Shown: positions 1 through 8,500 of the stretch, in pieces
Position numbering within the stretch: position 1 is the stretch's first letter
How the letters are laid out: every line of letters starts with the position of its first letter
From: Streptomyces xylophagus
Lineage (GTDB): Bacteria > Actinomycetota > Actinomycetes > Streptomycetales > Streptomycetaceae
NCBI RefSeq assembly: GCF_000716435.1
Contig: NZ_JNWO01000002.1
Coordinates: 620,001 to 684,000 of the forward strand
DNA length: 64,000 nucleotides
Reading direction: 5' to 3'
Program-made: the position numbers and the translations under genes
The notes under the pieces: model-generated
Told to the model about the DNA's origin: nothing
The model's input: the letters and a program-made list of their open reading frames with translations, nothing else
Databases searched by the model: none

Positions 1-452
1 TGGCGGGCCAGGTTCGCGCGGGCACGGGCGAGCCTGCCGCGCACGGTGCTCACCGGGAGGCCCAGTTGCTCGGCGACCTGCTCGATCGGCAGATCCAGTA
101 CGTCGTGCAGCAACAGCACCGGGCGCTGGTTCACCGGAACCCGGCGCAACATCTCGGCGATCTCGACCGTCTGCGGCGTGAGTTGGGGCAGCGGGCGCTG
201 GGCACCCAGGCGCAGCAGAGCCGCGGCGCGTCGGCGCAACCGCCGGATCTCGCTGACGGCGAGGTTGATCGCCACCCGGCGCACCCACAGTTCGGGAACG
301 TCGTACGCCCGGATCCGAGGCCAGCGGTCCAGGGCCCGGATGAACGCCTCCTGCACGACGTCCTCGGCCTGCTCGAGACTGCCGGTGACCGAGAACAACT
401 GACCGACCAGCCGCGCGTACGCCGACTGGTAGAACTCCTCGAAGTCCGTCAT
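1..452 (-). CDS. ECF RNA polymerase sigma factor (SigE-like group), 3' end outside window
   Basis: Reading leftward from the ATG at 452, the protein begins MTDFEEFYQSAYARLVGQLF, a sigma-70 region 2 start, and continues with the core-binding motif around EQAEDVVQEAFIRALDRW. Near the window edge is a region 4 helix-turn-helix (LPIEQVAEQLGLPVSTVRGR). About 150 residues are visible and the gene runs off the left edge, so the C-terminus is unseen. The family recruits core polymerase to stress or envelope promoters. The gene upstream on the same strand (495-890) encodes a small secreted protein and ends only 42 bases before this start, so the two are probably co-transcribed. No anti-sigma factor is visible inside the window. 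Confidence 0.88.
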   Translation of the reverse strand, partial: MTDFEEFYQSAYARLVGQLFSVTGSLEQAEDVVQEAFIRALDRWPRIRAYDVPELWVRRVAINLAVSEIRRLRRRAAALLRLGAQRPLPQLTPQTVEIAEMLRRVPVNQRPVLLLHDVLDLPIEQVAEQLGLPVSTVRGRLARARANLAR

Positions 453-494
453 GCCGGCCTGCCGTCCTCGGCCACTGCCGCTGTCACGCTCCAC

Positions 495-890
495 TCAGTT
501 CGTGCTCACCGGTGCGGCCTCCACGCGCTTCTCGGCGGGAGTCAGCGCCAGCCAGGCGAGCTGCGCCGCGGTGGCCTTGCCTTTCGCCTTCAACTGCCCG
601 ACCAGCTTGTCGGCTTCGGTGACCTGGGCCTTGGTCGGGCGGCCGGTCGTCACCTTGATCTCCCGCTGTATCTCCAGGAGTTGTCGGTTCTCCTCGGACG
701 GCTGGTCCTTGGTCTTGTCGCTGGTGGCCGCCTTCGGTTTCGTGGCCTGCTTGACCGCGGTCTGCGACTGCTTGACGGACTGCGGTGTGGTTCCGTGGTC
801 GGACGAGGCGAGCGCCGTCGTGGCCAACACGGCGCACAGGCCCGCGGCGGCGACGCCGACAGCGGCGAATCCCAACGTGCGGTGCTGCAT
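495..890 (-). CDS. small secreted Ala/Lys-rich protein of unknown function
   Basis: This is a 131-residue product with an N-terminal signal peptide: a basic start MQHRTLG, a hydrophobic stretch to about residue 28, and an ALAS-type cleavage site. The mature part is Lys/Gln/Thr-rich and probably helical, and no catalytic motif is recognised. The start ATG at 890 has GAGG seven bases upstream. It lies 42 bases upstream of the ECF sigma factor on the same strand, so it is likely the first gene of that transcript. A link to the sigma factor's signal is inference only. Confidence 0.72.
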   Translation of the reverse strand: MQHRTLGFAAVGVAAAGLCAVLATTALASSDHGTTPQSVKQSQTAVKQATKPKAATSDKTKDQPSEENRQLLEIQREIKVTTGRPTKAQVTEADKLVGQLKAKGKATAAQLAWLALTPAEKRVEAAPVSTN

Positions 891-1186
891 GGTCGATCCT
901 CACGTTCGTGGTGGAGCGGGGTGGAGGGAAGGTCCGAGGACCTGACTCACTAGGGCGAGCCCGACCGCCGTATCACCACCCCCACGCCCCGGACCCCCAC
1001 CCGGCGCACACTCCACGGGCCTTCGTCATCGAACCGTGACCGATGCCGCCGCCCGAGATCCGGCGACCGGACTCGGCCCCGCCCCTGCCCGATGTGATGG
1101 CACAGTGTGCGGGCACCGGGAATGTCGGATACTCGTGAGCGGCGGGGCATGTGGGTGCTGTGCCGACAGGAGGTACGCGAGCGCGT

Positions 1187-3481
1187 ATGGAAATACCTTG
1201 GCGCGTCCTGTCCGGGCGGATCCCCACCTGGTTGCGCGATCACGATCCGGGGTTCGTGGCGACCCGCCGGGCCGCGCGCACCGCGCTGGTGATGCCCGCC
1301 CTGTTCGCTCTGTGCAGCCAGGTGCTGCATTCCGTGACGATGGCGACCTACGCGGCGTTCGGTTCGTTCTCGATGCTCCTGCTGGTGGAGTTCACCGGCC
1401 CCATGGTGCAGCGCCTGCGGGCCCACGTGGGTCTGGCCGTGGCCTGGGCGGTACTCATCTGCCTCGGCACGCTGGTGGCCCGGACGACCTGGCTCGCGGT
1501 CACCGTCATGGTCGTGGTCGGCTTCCTGGTGCTCTTCTCGGGTGTGGTCAGCTCCGTTCTCGCGGGCGCGTCGACCGCGCTGCTGCTGGCTTTCATCCTC
1601 CCGGTGACCTCGCCCGCCCCGCTGTCGCAGCTGCCCGACCGGCTCGCCGGCGCGGGCCTCGCGGCGGTCGCCGCCGTGCTCGCGATCTCCTTGTTGTGGC
1701 CCCGGCCCGCCGCGGACCCGCTCAGCGCACCAGCCGCCCGCGTCTGCCGAGCGGCTGCGGCGCAACTGCGTACGGACGCCTCATGGCTCGCCGGCGGGCC
1801 GGACGCACCCACCACCCGGCAGTGCGAGGTCACCGCCGGTCAGGCCGCCGCCGCCGCGGCGGACCTGCGCACCGCCTTCGACGCCACGCTCTACCGGCCC
1901 ACGGGTCTGTCCGCCGGCTCCCGCGCGCTGGTCCGGCTGGTCGACGAACTGACCTGGCTGAGCGCCATCGTGGCCGACAGCGGCCCTCCACTCGAGGACC
2001 CCAGGGCCTGCGACGCCGACGCACACGCCGTACGGCGTGCTGTCGCCATGACCCTGGACGAGGCGGCCGACATCCTCGACGCCCCGCGCAACGCGCCCGA
2101 CGCCCTCCGTGCCGCCCTGCTGAACCTGCGTACGGCCATGGACGGCATGGAACTCCGCGCCACCCACCGGCTGCCCGTGCACCGGCCGAAACCCGGCACG
2201 GAGTCGGAGGTCCGCGCCTTCATCGAAACCCTCGACCTGTCGTTCCGCGCCCAGGAGTTGGGGTACGCCACCCTCCAGATCGCCGGCAACGTGGACCTGG
2301 CCGCGGCTGCCGAGCGCCGCAGCTGGCCCGAGCGGTTGCTGGGCACGGAACCCGGCGCACTGACGCAGCCGCTGGGATCCGCCGTCGAGCGCGCCGCCGC
2401 ACACCTGGAGCCGCGCTCGGTCTGGCTGCACAACAGTCTCCGGGGTGCGGTCGGCCTCGGCATCGCGGTGGCCCTGGCGAACCTGACAAGCGTGCAGCAC
2501 TCGTTCTGGATCCTGCTGGGAACCCTGTCGGTGCTGCGTTCCAACGCGCTCAACACCGGGCAGAACGCGCTCCGGGCCCTCGGCGGCACGCTCGCCGGTT
2601 CGCTCATCGGCACCGGACTGCTCCAGCTCATCGGGCACCACAGCACCGTGCTCTGGTTCCTGCTCCCGGTCGCCGTGCTCATCGCCGGCATCGCCCCCGC
2701 TGCCATCTCGTTCGCGGCGGGACAGGCGGCCTTCACCGTCACCCTGGTCATCCTGTTCAACATCGGGCAGAACCCCGACTGGCACATCGTGCTGCTGCGG
2801 ATCGAGGACATCGCCCTCGGCTGCGCGGTGAGCGTACTGGTGGGCCTGTTCTTCTGGCCGCGTGGTGCCGCGGCCGCCGTCGACCGGGCACTGTCGGCGG
2901 CGTACACCGACAGCGCCCGCTATCTGGCCGACGTGGTGGAGTACGCGGCCAGCCGGTGCAGTATCGGCTGCATCCCGACCGACGCCCCGCTGGAGGCCGG
3001 TCGGCAGGCGGCCGCCGCGTCCCGTCGGCTCGACGACGCCTTCCGCAGCTACCTCGCCGAACGCGGCGCCAAGCCGGTGCGGCTGTCCGACATGACCACC
3101 CTGGTCACCGGGATCGTAGGACTGCGCCTCGCCTCGGACGCCGTACTGGAACTGTGGCAACGCAACGGCGGTGAGGAGCGGATCGAACCCGACCGTTCCG
3201 AGGCCCGGCTCACGCTGCTCGACACCGCCGGCCGGGTGGCCGACTGGTACCGCGATCTGGCCGTCGGACTCGGCAGGCACGCTGCCGTGCCCGACCCGCT
3301 CTCCCGCGACCCCGACGAGGAGGCACGCCTGGTCCACTCCCTGCGCCGCGACCTCCGCGACGACGACGGACACGCCACGGCGACAGCCGTGCGCATCATC
3401 TGGACCGCCGACCACCTCAACGCGGCCCGCCGCCTCCAACCCGGCCTCGCAGCCGCGGCGAAGCCGAGTGAACCGGCCTGA
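1187..3481 (+). CDS. FUSC-family integral membrane protein (aromatic acid exporter-like)
   Basis: The product is 764 residues with two clusters of hydrophobic helices, at roughly residues 25-170 and 435-560. Each cluster is followed by a long soluble Ala/Arg-rich region. This duplicated membrane/soluble layout is the hallmark of FUSC (fusaric acid resistance) proteins, related to AaeB and YccS exporters. The second cluster includes the typical segment around WILLGTLSVLRSNALNTGQN. The start is the ATG at 1187 with AGGAGG at 1168-1173, a somewhat long 13-base spacing; no better in-frame start is visible. It stands alone on the plus strand. Substrate cannot be told from sequence; aromatic acids or xenobiotics are family-based guesses. 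Confidence 0.85.
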   Translation: MEIPWRVLSGRIPTWLRDHDPGFVATRRAARTALVMPALFALCSQVLHSVTMATYAAFGSFSMLLLVEFTGPMVQRLRAHVGLAVAWAVLICLGTLVARTTWLAVTVMVVVGFLVLFSGVVSSVLAGASTALLLAFILPVTSPAPLSQLPDRLAGAGLAAVAAVLAISLLWPRPAADPLSAPAARVCRAAAAQLRTDASWLAGGPDAPTTRQCEVTAGQAAAAAADLRTAFDATLYRPTGLSAGSRALVRLVDELTWLSAIVADSGPPLEDPRACDADAHAVRRAVAMTLDEAADILDAPRNAPDALRAALLNLRTAMDGMELRATHRLPVHRPKPGTESEVRAFIETLDLSFRAQELGYATLQIAGNVDLAAAAERRSWPERLLGTEPGALTQPLGSAVERAAAHLEPRSVWLHNSLRGAVGLGIAVALANLTSVQHSFWILLGTLSVLRSNALNTGQNALRALGGTLAGSLIGTGLLQLIGHHSTVLWFLLPVAVLIAGIAPAAISFAAGQAAFTVTLVILFNIGQNPDWHIVLLRIEDIALGCAVSVLVGLFFWPRGAAAAVDRALSAAYTDSARYLADVVEYAASRCSIGCIPTDAPLEAGRQAAAASRRLDDAFRSYLAERGAKPVRLSDMTTLVTGIVGLRLASDAVLELWQRNGGEERIEPDRSEARLTLLDTAGRVADWYRDLAVGLGRHAAVPDPLSRDPDEEARLVHSLRRDLRDDDGHATATAVRIIWTADHLNAARRLQPGLAAAAKPSEPA

Positions 3482-3735
3482 CCACGTGAGCGGCTGAGCC
3501 AGGGAGAGCCCGAGCTCACCCCGGGTAGGGAGCGGCGTCGCGTGCCGATCGGAGTGCGACCGCCCACCAGGCCAACTGGTCGAGCACGGTCCGGGCGTAC
3601 ACGGGAGACTCGGGATCCAGCGGGCGACCGTCCTGTCATTCTGCGCGTTATTCATCGGATGCAACACCCGCCCCTGGATGTGGAGTTGGAGCGGAGGGGG
3701 ATCCAGTTCGCGCCTTGGCTCCCTGACCTGAGGGT

Positions 3736-4270
3736 ATGCGACGGCTGGACCTGTCGAGTGCGGCACATCTGGTGCTCGTCGAGGACGTCATTCATCTCGA
3801 CGAGCAAGCGGCCGTGTTCGAGGCCATGTTGGACGGCTGGGAGCTGCAGCAGAGCCGACTGCTGCAAGCCACGACGATCAACCCGCGGCTGTCGCTGATG
3901 CGACGACTGCGGGCCTTCACCGGCGCTTGCCCGAGGGGCCGTTGTGCCTGCGCTGCTACCGGCACGATCCGAACTCCCAGGCGACGTGCGTCCGGTGCGG
4001 GCGGCGCAGCTGGAGTGACGCGCGTACGGCGGACGGGCCGCTGTGCGGCAACTGCCGGCCCCGGCGCAAAACACACTGCCACCTGTGCGGCGAAATCCGC
4101 GACTACCGCACGGTCCTGCTGGGCGGCCCGGTATGCCGGACCTGCTACATGCGGCTGGTCCTGAATCCCCGGCCATGCCCGCTGGTCGGCGACGAACTCG
4201 GCGACCAGGTCCGGTTCGACCGGGCGGTGTTCCCGCTCGGCGCTGGTGCCCCATCCGGCGCTGAAGTGCC
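3736..4270 (+). pseudogene. site-specific integrase relic, N-terminal part only, frameshifted
   Basis: Frame 1 from 3736 encodes a helical segment (LDEQAAVFEAMLDGWELQQS, then RLLQATTINPRLSLMRRLRAF) resembling the SAM-like core-binding start of actinomycete tyrosine recombinases. Near 3936 the reading moves to another frame, which encodes a double zinc-ribbon-like block with repeated CxxC pairs (CLRCYRHD, CVRCGRRSW, CGNCRPRR, CHLCGEIR, CRTCYMRL) and ends NPRPCPLVGDELGD. In intact homologues I know, these blocks are joined in one frame and followed by a catalytic domain. Here the catalytic Arg-His-Arg-Tyr part is absent and the sequence decays before the IS end at 4396. This is a dead remnant of an integrated element. 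Confidence 0.62.
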
Positions 4271-4395
4271 GCCCGCTCCACGGGTTAGTGCCCGCGGGCC
4301 TCAGCTGCTGGGCCAGGCCGCGACGGGCGGTGGTGGTCAGCGGCGTGGTCCGGCGATCAGCCGCAGGGTGCCGGTGCAGGGCTTCGGCAAAGTCG

Positions 4396-4419
4396 CAGGC
4401 TGTCCGCTTCGTGATCATG
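4396..4419. repeat. probable terminal end of the ISAs1-family relic
   Basis: Read on the plus strand this 24-base segment starts CAGGC and ends GATCATG. It matches 15 of 24 positions of the reverse complement of the conserved outer end found beside the two transposase 5' ends at 12763-12786 and 36898-36921, and it overlaps the expected transposase stop codon. I take it as the degraded terminal repeat on the 3' side. Confidence 0.4.
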
Positions 4420-4599
4420 TGAGCCCGAGGAGGGCGAGGGGCGGGTCGCGTCGCGGGCGTTTCGCCGTAGGCCGGCGGCGATGTTGCGGGCCCCGTCGAG
4501 TCGTAGGGCGCCGATGGCCAGGTTGCCCCAGGTGGCCATCGCGCGGGGCGCGTTGCCGGTTCGCAGTTGGGAGGCGTCTTCGGCGAAGGTCACGTCTCG
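4415..4599 (-). pseudogene. ISAs1-family transposase, C-terminal fragment
   Basis: The minus strand encodes [20 protein letters not shown] followed by [20 protein letters not shown] and [10 protein letters not shown]. This is the conserved C-terminal block of ISAs1-family DDE transposases (family form: VTFGEDRS.VRTG.APQVMA.LRNLAI). After the NARD segment one frame reads [10 protein letters not shown], while the neighbouring frame reads the expected PPLALLGLT ending in TGA at 4415-4417. A frameshift therefore lies near 4435-4445. Only about 60 of roughly 400 residues remain. The other end of the same kind of transposase lies at 12440-12727 in the same orientation, beyond the RHS gene. Confidence 0.7.
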
Positions 4600-4601
4600 C
4601 A

Positions 4602-4698
4602 CGTCTCGATCACCCTGCCGTTCGGCGACACGGCCACCATCCCCGACCCTGTAGGCATCACCTTGGAGACAGTGAAGCTCAAGGACTTCGTCGGCTGA
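4602..4698 (+). pseudogene. Uma2-like endonuclease (DUF820), last 30 or so codons
   Basis: The plus strand encodes [20 protein letters not shown] then TVKLKDFVG and TGA at 4696-4698. The pattern LPFG....(I/L)P.P.G..L.T..(L/F) is the usual tail of Uma2-family proteins, which are common in Streptomyces. Upstream the sequence switches abruptly, near 4600, into the minus-strand transposase fragment, so the rest of the gene is missing. I read this as a junction where an IS copy replaced or deleted the 5' part. The family call is by motif memory and is moderate at best. Confidence 0.42.
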
Positions 4699-4762
4699 CG
4701 CGATACGCCCCGCCTTCGGAAACGCGGTACCGGTGGCAGCGCCCACCGGCGAAGATGGGGCT

Positions 4763-5479
4763 GTGGAAGCCAACGTCGCAGCATTGATCGTGCAGGCCGG
4801 GCGGCAGGACGCCGAAGACCGGGCCGAGGCCGCTTTCGGGCTGGCCACGGCGGTCACCGGACGGGAGGACGATCCGGCGGTCAGTGCGCTGATCCGGCTG
4901 ACCGGGGACGCCGAACCGGACGTCAGGGACCAGGCCACGTTCGCGTTGGGCACATTGGCCGCAACGGACAGCCCTGCCGTCCGCGACGCCCTGCGGGCGC
5001 GGCTGGACGACACCGACCCGGACACCCGGGAGGAGGCGGTACGCGGTCTCGCCCTCCGGCGCGACCCACGGGCGGTACCGCTGCTCGGGGAACTGCTGGC
5101 GGCCGGAAGCGCGCATCCGCACACCCTCCAGGCCGCCGCCGTACTCGCCGACGCCGCGCTGCTGCCCGCGCTGGAGCAGTACGAGCCGGGGGATCCCGAG
5201 GTGGCCGAGGCGCTGACCGCCTGCGACCCCGCGCAACGGGACCAGCGGGACCGGGCCGCCGCCACCCTGCTGGAGGAGACACACCGGCTACTACCCGGCA
5301 CGGACGCCGCGCTGTCCCTGCACCGCATGGAGGCGTCGCCCGTCCTGACGCTCACCACCGGGAACGCCCCGCTGACCTGGAACGTGGACCGACTGCTCGC
5401 ACGGGCCGACGGCGACCCGCTGCGAGCCGCCGCCCTGGTCGCGCAGGACGCCGAAGCCGTCGGCCCGGCCCGCGTGTAA
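4763..5479 (+). CDS. HEAT-repeat protein
   Basis: The product is about 238 residues. Its first 150 consist of alternating helices with HEAT/PBS-lyase-type repeats such as [31 protein letters not shown] and [20 protein letters not shown]. The C-terminal third is less regular and may be a separate segment. An in-frame GTG at 4733 is possible, but GTG at 4763 gives the MExNVAxL-type start I associate with Streptomyces relatives. It is convergent with the RHS gene, and the two stops are only about 37 bases apart. HEAT proteins are scaffolds for protein binding, so a role as immunity partner to the RHS protein is conceivable but unsupported beyond proximity. Confidence 0.72.
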   Translation: MEANVAALIVQAGRQDAEDRAEAAFGLATAVTGREDDPAVSALIRLTGDAEPDVRDQATFALGTLAATDSPAVRDALRARLDDTDPDTREEAVRGLALRRDPRAVPLLGELLAAGSAHPHTLQAAAVLADAALLPALEQYEPGDPEVAEALTACDPAQRDQRDRAAATLLEETHRLLPGTDAALSLHRMEASPVLTLTTGNAPLTWNVDRLLARADGDPLRAAALVAQDAEAVGPARV

Positions 5480-5516
5480 CGCGACAATCACGCGGACCGG
5501 ACCTGCGTGCGCGGAG

Positions 5517-8500
5517 CTACTTGCTCTTGCGCTTCTGGGCGTTGCGGGTCTGCTCGTTCACCTTCTGGTTGTACTTCACCTTCTGCTTGGCCGCCTTGAG
5601 GATCGACTGGTCGCAGGGCCTGCCTTCCTTCTCGGCCTTCAGCGCTTCCAGCTCCGCTGCGGTGAACTGCTTCGCGCTCTTGTTCTGCTGGCCGCCCTTG
5701 CTCTGCGCGACGTAGGGGCTGTCGTCCCACGAGGTCGAGTTGCCGTACGAGTCCTGCCAGCTGTCGACCCGGTCGTTGATGGCCGACGCGGTGTAGTAGA
5801 TCGCGGCGACCACGACCACCGCGACCACGAGCACGACGATGACCTCGGGCAGGCTGACCGCCGCGGCGACCTCACCGACGGCCGCGGCCACGAATCCCCA
5901 GAACTGACCGGTCGGGTCGACCTGGTTGAGCGGATTGCCGGCCGTGTAGCGGTAGGCGCGGAGTGTGCTGCGTACCGCGGGGTCGACGGTGATGAACTCG
6001 GCTGTGGCCGGGTCGTAGTAGCGGGCCCGGAGGTACTGCAGACCGGTCTCGGCGTCCGTGTACTGACCGGCGTACTCCAGCGGCGTCGCGGCCGTCCCGG
6101 TGTGCGAGGAGACCTCGCCGTACGGGGTGTAGGCGTAGGAGCCGGTGATCGCGCCGGTGGAGTCGGCCAGCGCGCGGGTGGAGCCGAGTTGGTCGTGGAA
6201 GTACCACTGGGTGGTGCCGCCGATCTGCTCGACCGGGGTGCCGCCGGGGCCGTAGAGATAACTGGTGGTGCCGTCCGACAGCAGGTCCGGGACATCCTCG
6301 TCGTCCCAGGTGAAGTTGGTGGTGACGGCACCGACGGTCTTGGCCGCGCGCAGTCCGTTCCCGTCGTACCGGTAGCTCGCGGTGGCGCTGCCGCCGACGG
6401 CCGTCAGCCGGGCGGCCTGGTCGTAGGCGTAGGTGGTGGTGGCGGACGGGGTGACCCGGCCGGTCCGGTCGCCCTCGTTGTCGTAGGAGTACGTGGTCGA
6501 GCCGGTGGCCGGGCTCGCGCAGGCGGCGCCGGACGCGAGAGCGGCGGTGCTGCTCCAGCACAGCCGGCCGGCCGGGTCGAACACCTGGTTGGCGGTGCCG
6601 ACCTGGACCGGGTTTTCGGCGGCGTCGTAGGCGAAGCCGGTGGTGGTGCTCCCGGCGGTGGCCGTCTTGAGCTGTTCGAGCGCGGTGTAGCCGTAGGTCT
6701 GGGCGCTGCCCGGCACTCCGGTGGGGGTCTCACCGCTGAGCTGTCCGGCGTTGTCCCGGGTGTAGACCAGCGAGGCGAGGGTGGTGGTGCCCTTGGTGAG
6801 GGTGTCGGATGCCGGGTGGTCGGCGTCGTCCAGACCGGTGGTGGCGGTGGTGCCGTTGGGGTAGGCGGTGGAGGTCCACTGGCCGTCGGCGCCGTAGCCG
6901 AAGGTGGTGGCTTTGCCGTTCCAGTCGGTCAGTCCGGACAGCCGGTTGGCCTTGTCGAAGGTCCGGGTGACGGTGCCGGCTCCCGGGTAGACGACCGAGG
7001 TGGCATTGCCGTTCTGGTCGTAGACGTAGCCCGTGGTCGCGCCGGCGCCGTTGGTGTGGCTGAGCACGTCGCCGAACGAGTCGTAGGTGAGCGTGCTGGT
7101 GCCGGTGCCGTCGGTCATCGATGTCAGGTTGCCGGACGGGCTGTACTCGATCGAGGTGACGTCGGGGGTGGCCGGGTCGGAGTAGTCCACCGAGACCGGG
7201 TTGGAGCCCGGGTCGTAGGTGTAGGTGGTGACCCGGTTGTCGGGGTCGGTGACGGTCAGCAGATTGCCCGCCGGGTCGTAACCTGCCGTGCTGACCCGGC
7301 TGTCCGGATCCGTGACCGAGGTCTGCCGGCCCTGGTTGTCGTAGCTGTAGGTGGTGGGCGCGTGGGCTCCGTCGACGGTCTTCTGGACGGTGTCGTCGCC
7401 GTTGTAGACGGTCTGCGTCGTGGTTCCGTCGGCCTGGGTGACGCTGGTCTGCCGGTCGGCGGCGTCGTAACCGTAGGCGGTGGTACGGCTGTTGCCGTCG
7501 GTGGCGGAGGTCTTGTCGCCGTCGGCGTCGTAGCTCGCGGAGGCGCTGTGGCCGAGCGCGTCGGTGGTTTTGGTGATGTTGCCCCACGCGTCGTACGCGT
7601 AGGTGGTGCAGCCCTTGGCGGGCGGGGTGCAACTGGTGGTGGTGTCTGCGGCGTTGCCGATCGGGGTGACCAGGGTGGTGAGCAGGCCGCGTCCGAGGTC
7701 GTAGCCGTAACTGGTCTTCTCGTTGGCCGTGTTGGTGCTGCTGGTGATGTCACCGGCGGCGTCATAGGTGTTGAGGCCGGTGTTGCCGCGGGCGTCGACC
7801 GTCCGCGTGGAGTCGCCGGGGTGCGCGGTGTCGTCGTAGTAGACGTTCACGGTACGGGCCGCGGTGGTCGAGTCCTCGTTCACCGGCTTCTTGGTGACGC
7901 TGGTGAGCAGGCCGTATCCGGTGCCGCCGGCCGCGATGTGGCCGGACTCGTCGTAGCCGTAGACGGTCTGCAGGCCGGACGGGTCGATGGTCCGGGTCAG
8001 GTTGTCGCTGTCGTCGTAGAGGTAACTGGTGGTGAATCCGCGGGCGTCGCTCTCGGAGTTCTTGTTGCCGTGGTCGTCGTAGGAGAACGTCTGCAGGTTG
8101 CCGTCGGGGTCGCTGACGGAGGTGACGCCGAGGGTGACCGGGTCGTAGGTGTACGTCCAGGTGCCGGTGTCCGCTGTGCCCGCGCCCTTGGTCTCCGACG
8201 TCAGCAGGCCGTCGGCGTAGGTGTCGATCGTCCGGTGGCCGGCGGGGTCGGTGACCTGGGTCTGCCCCGCGACCAGTCCGGCGCCGGTGTCGGGCCCGTA
8301 GGTGAAGGCGGTGGTCTTGCCCGTCGGGTCGGTCTGGGTCAGTACCCGCTCGGAACTGTCGTAGGTCATCGACGTCACCGGTGTCGGGGTCGCGGTGGAG
8401 CCGTACTGCGCGGGTGTGCGCACCGACGCCATCAGGTGGTCGGCGGTGTAGGTGTAGACGGTGTGGTCGTCGTCCTTGAGCGCCGGGGTGCGGGTGGTGC

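Noticed and set aside
1036..3174. A 712-codon open frame overlapping the FUSC gene, and long minus-strand frames across 1781-3766.
   Set aside because: They are Arg/Gly/Pro-rich shadows created by high-GC codon bias; the FUSC frame has recognisable transmembrane and family sequence.
3792..4418. Minus-strand frame of about 208 codons over the integrase relic.
   Set aside because: No family sequence; the plus strand carries the integrase-like pieces, so this is their shadow.
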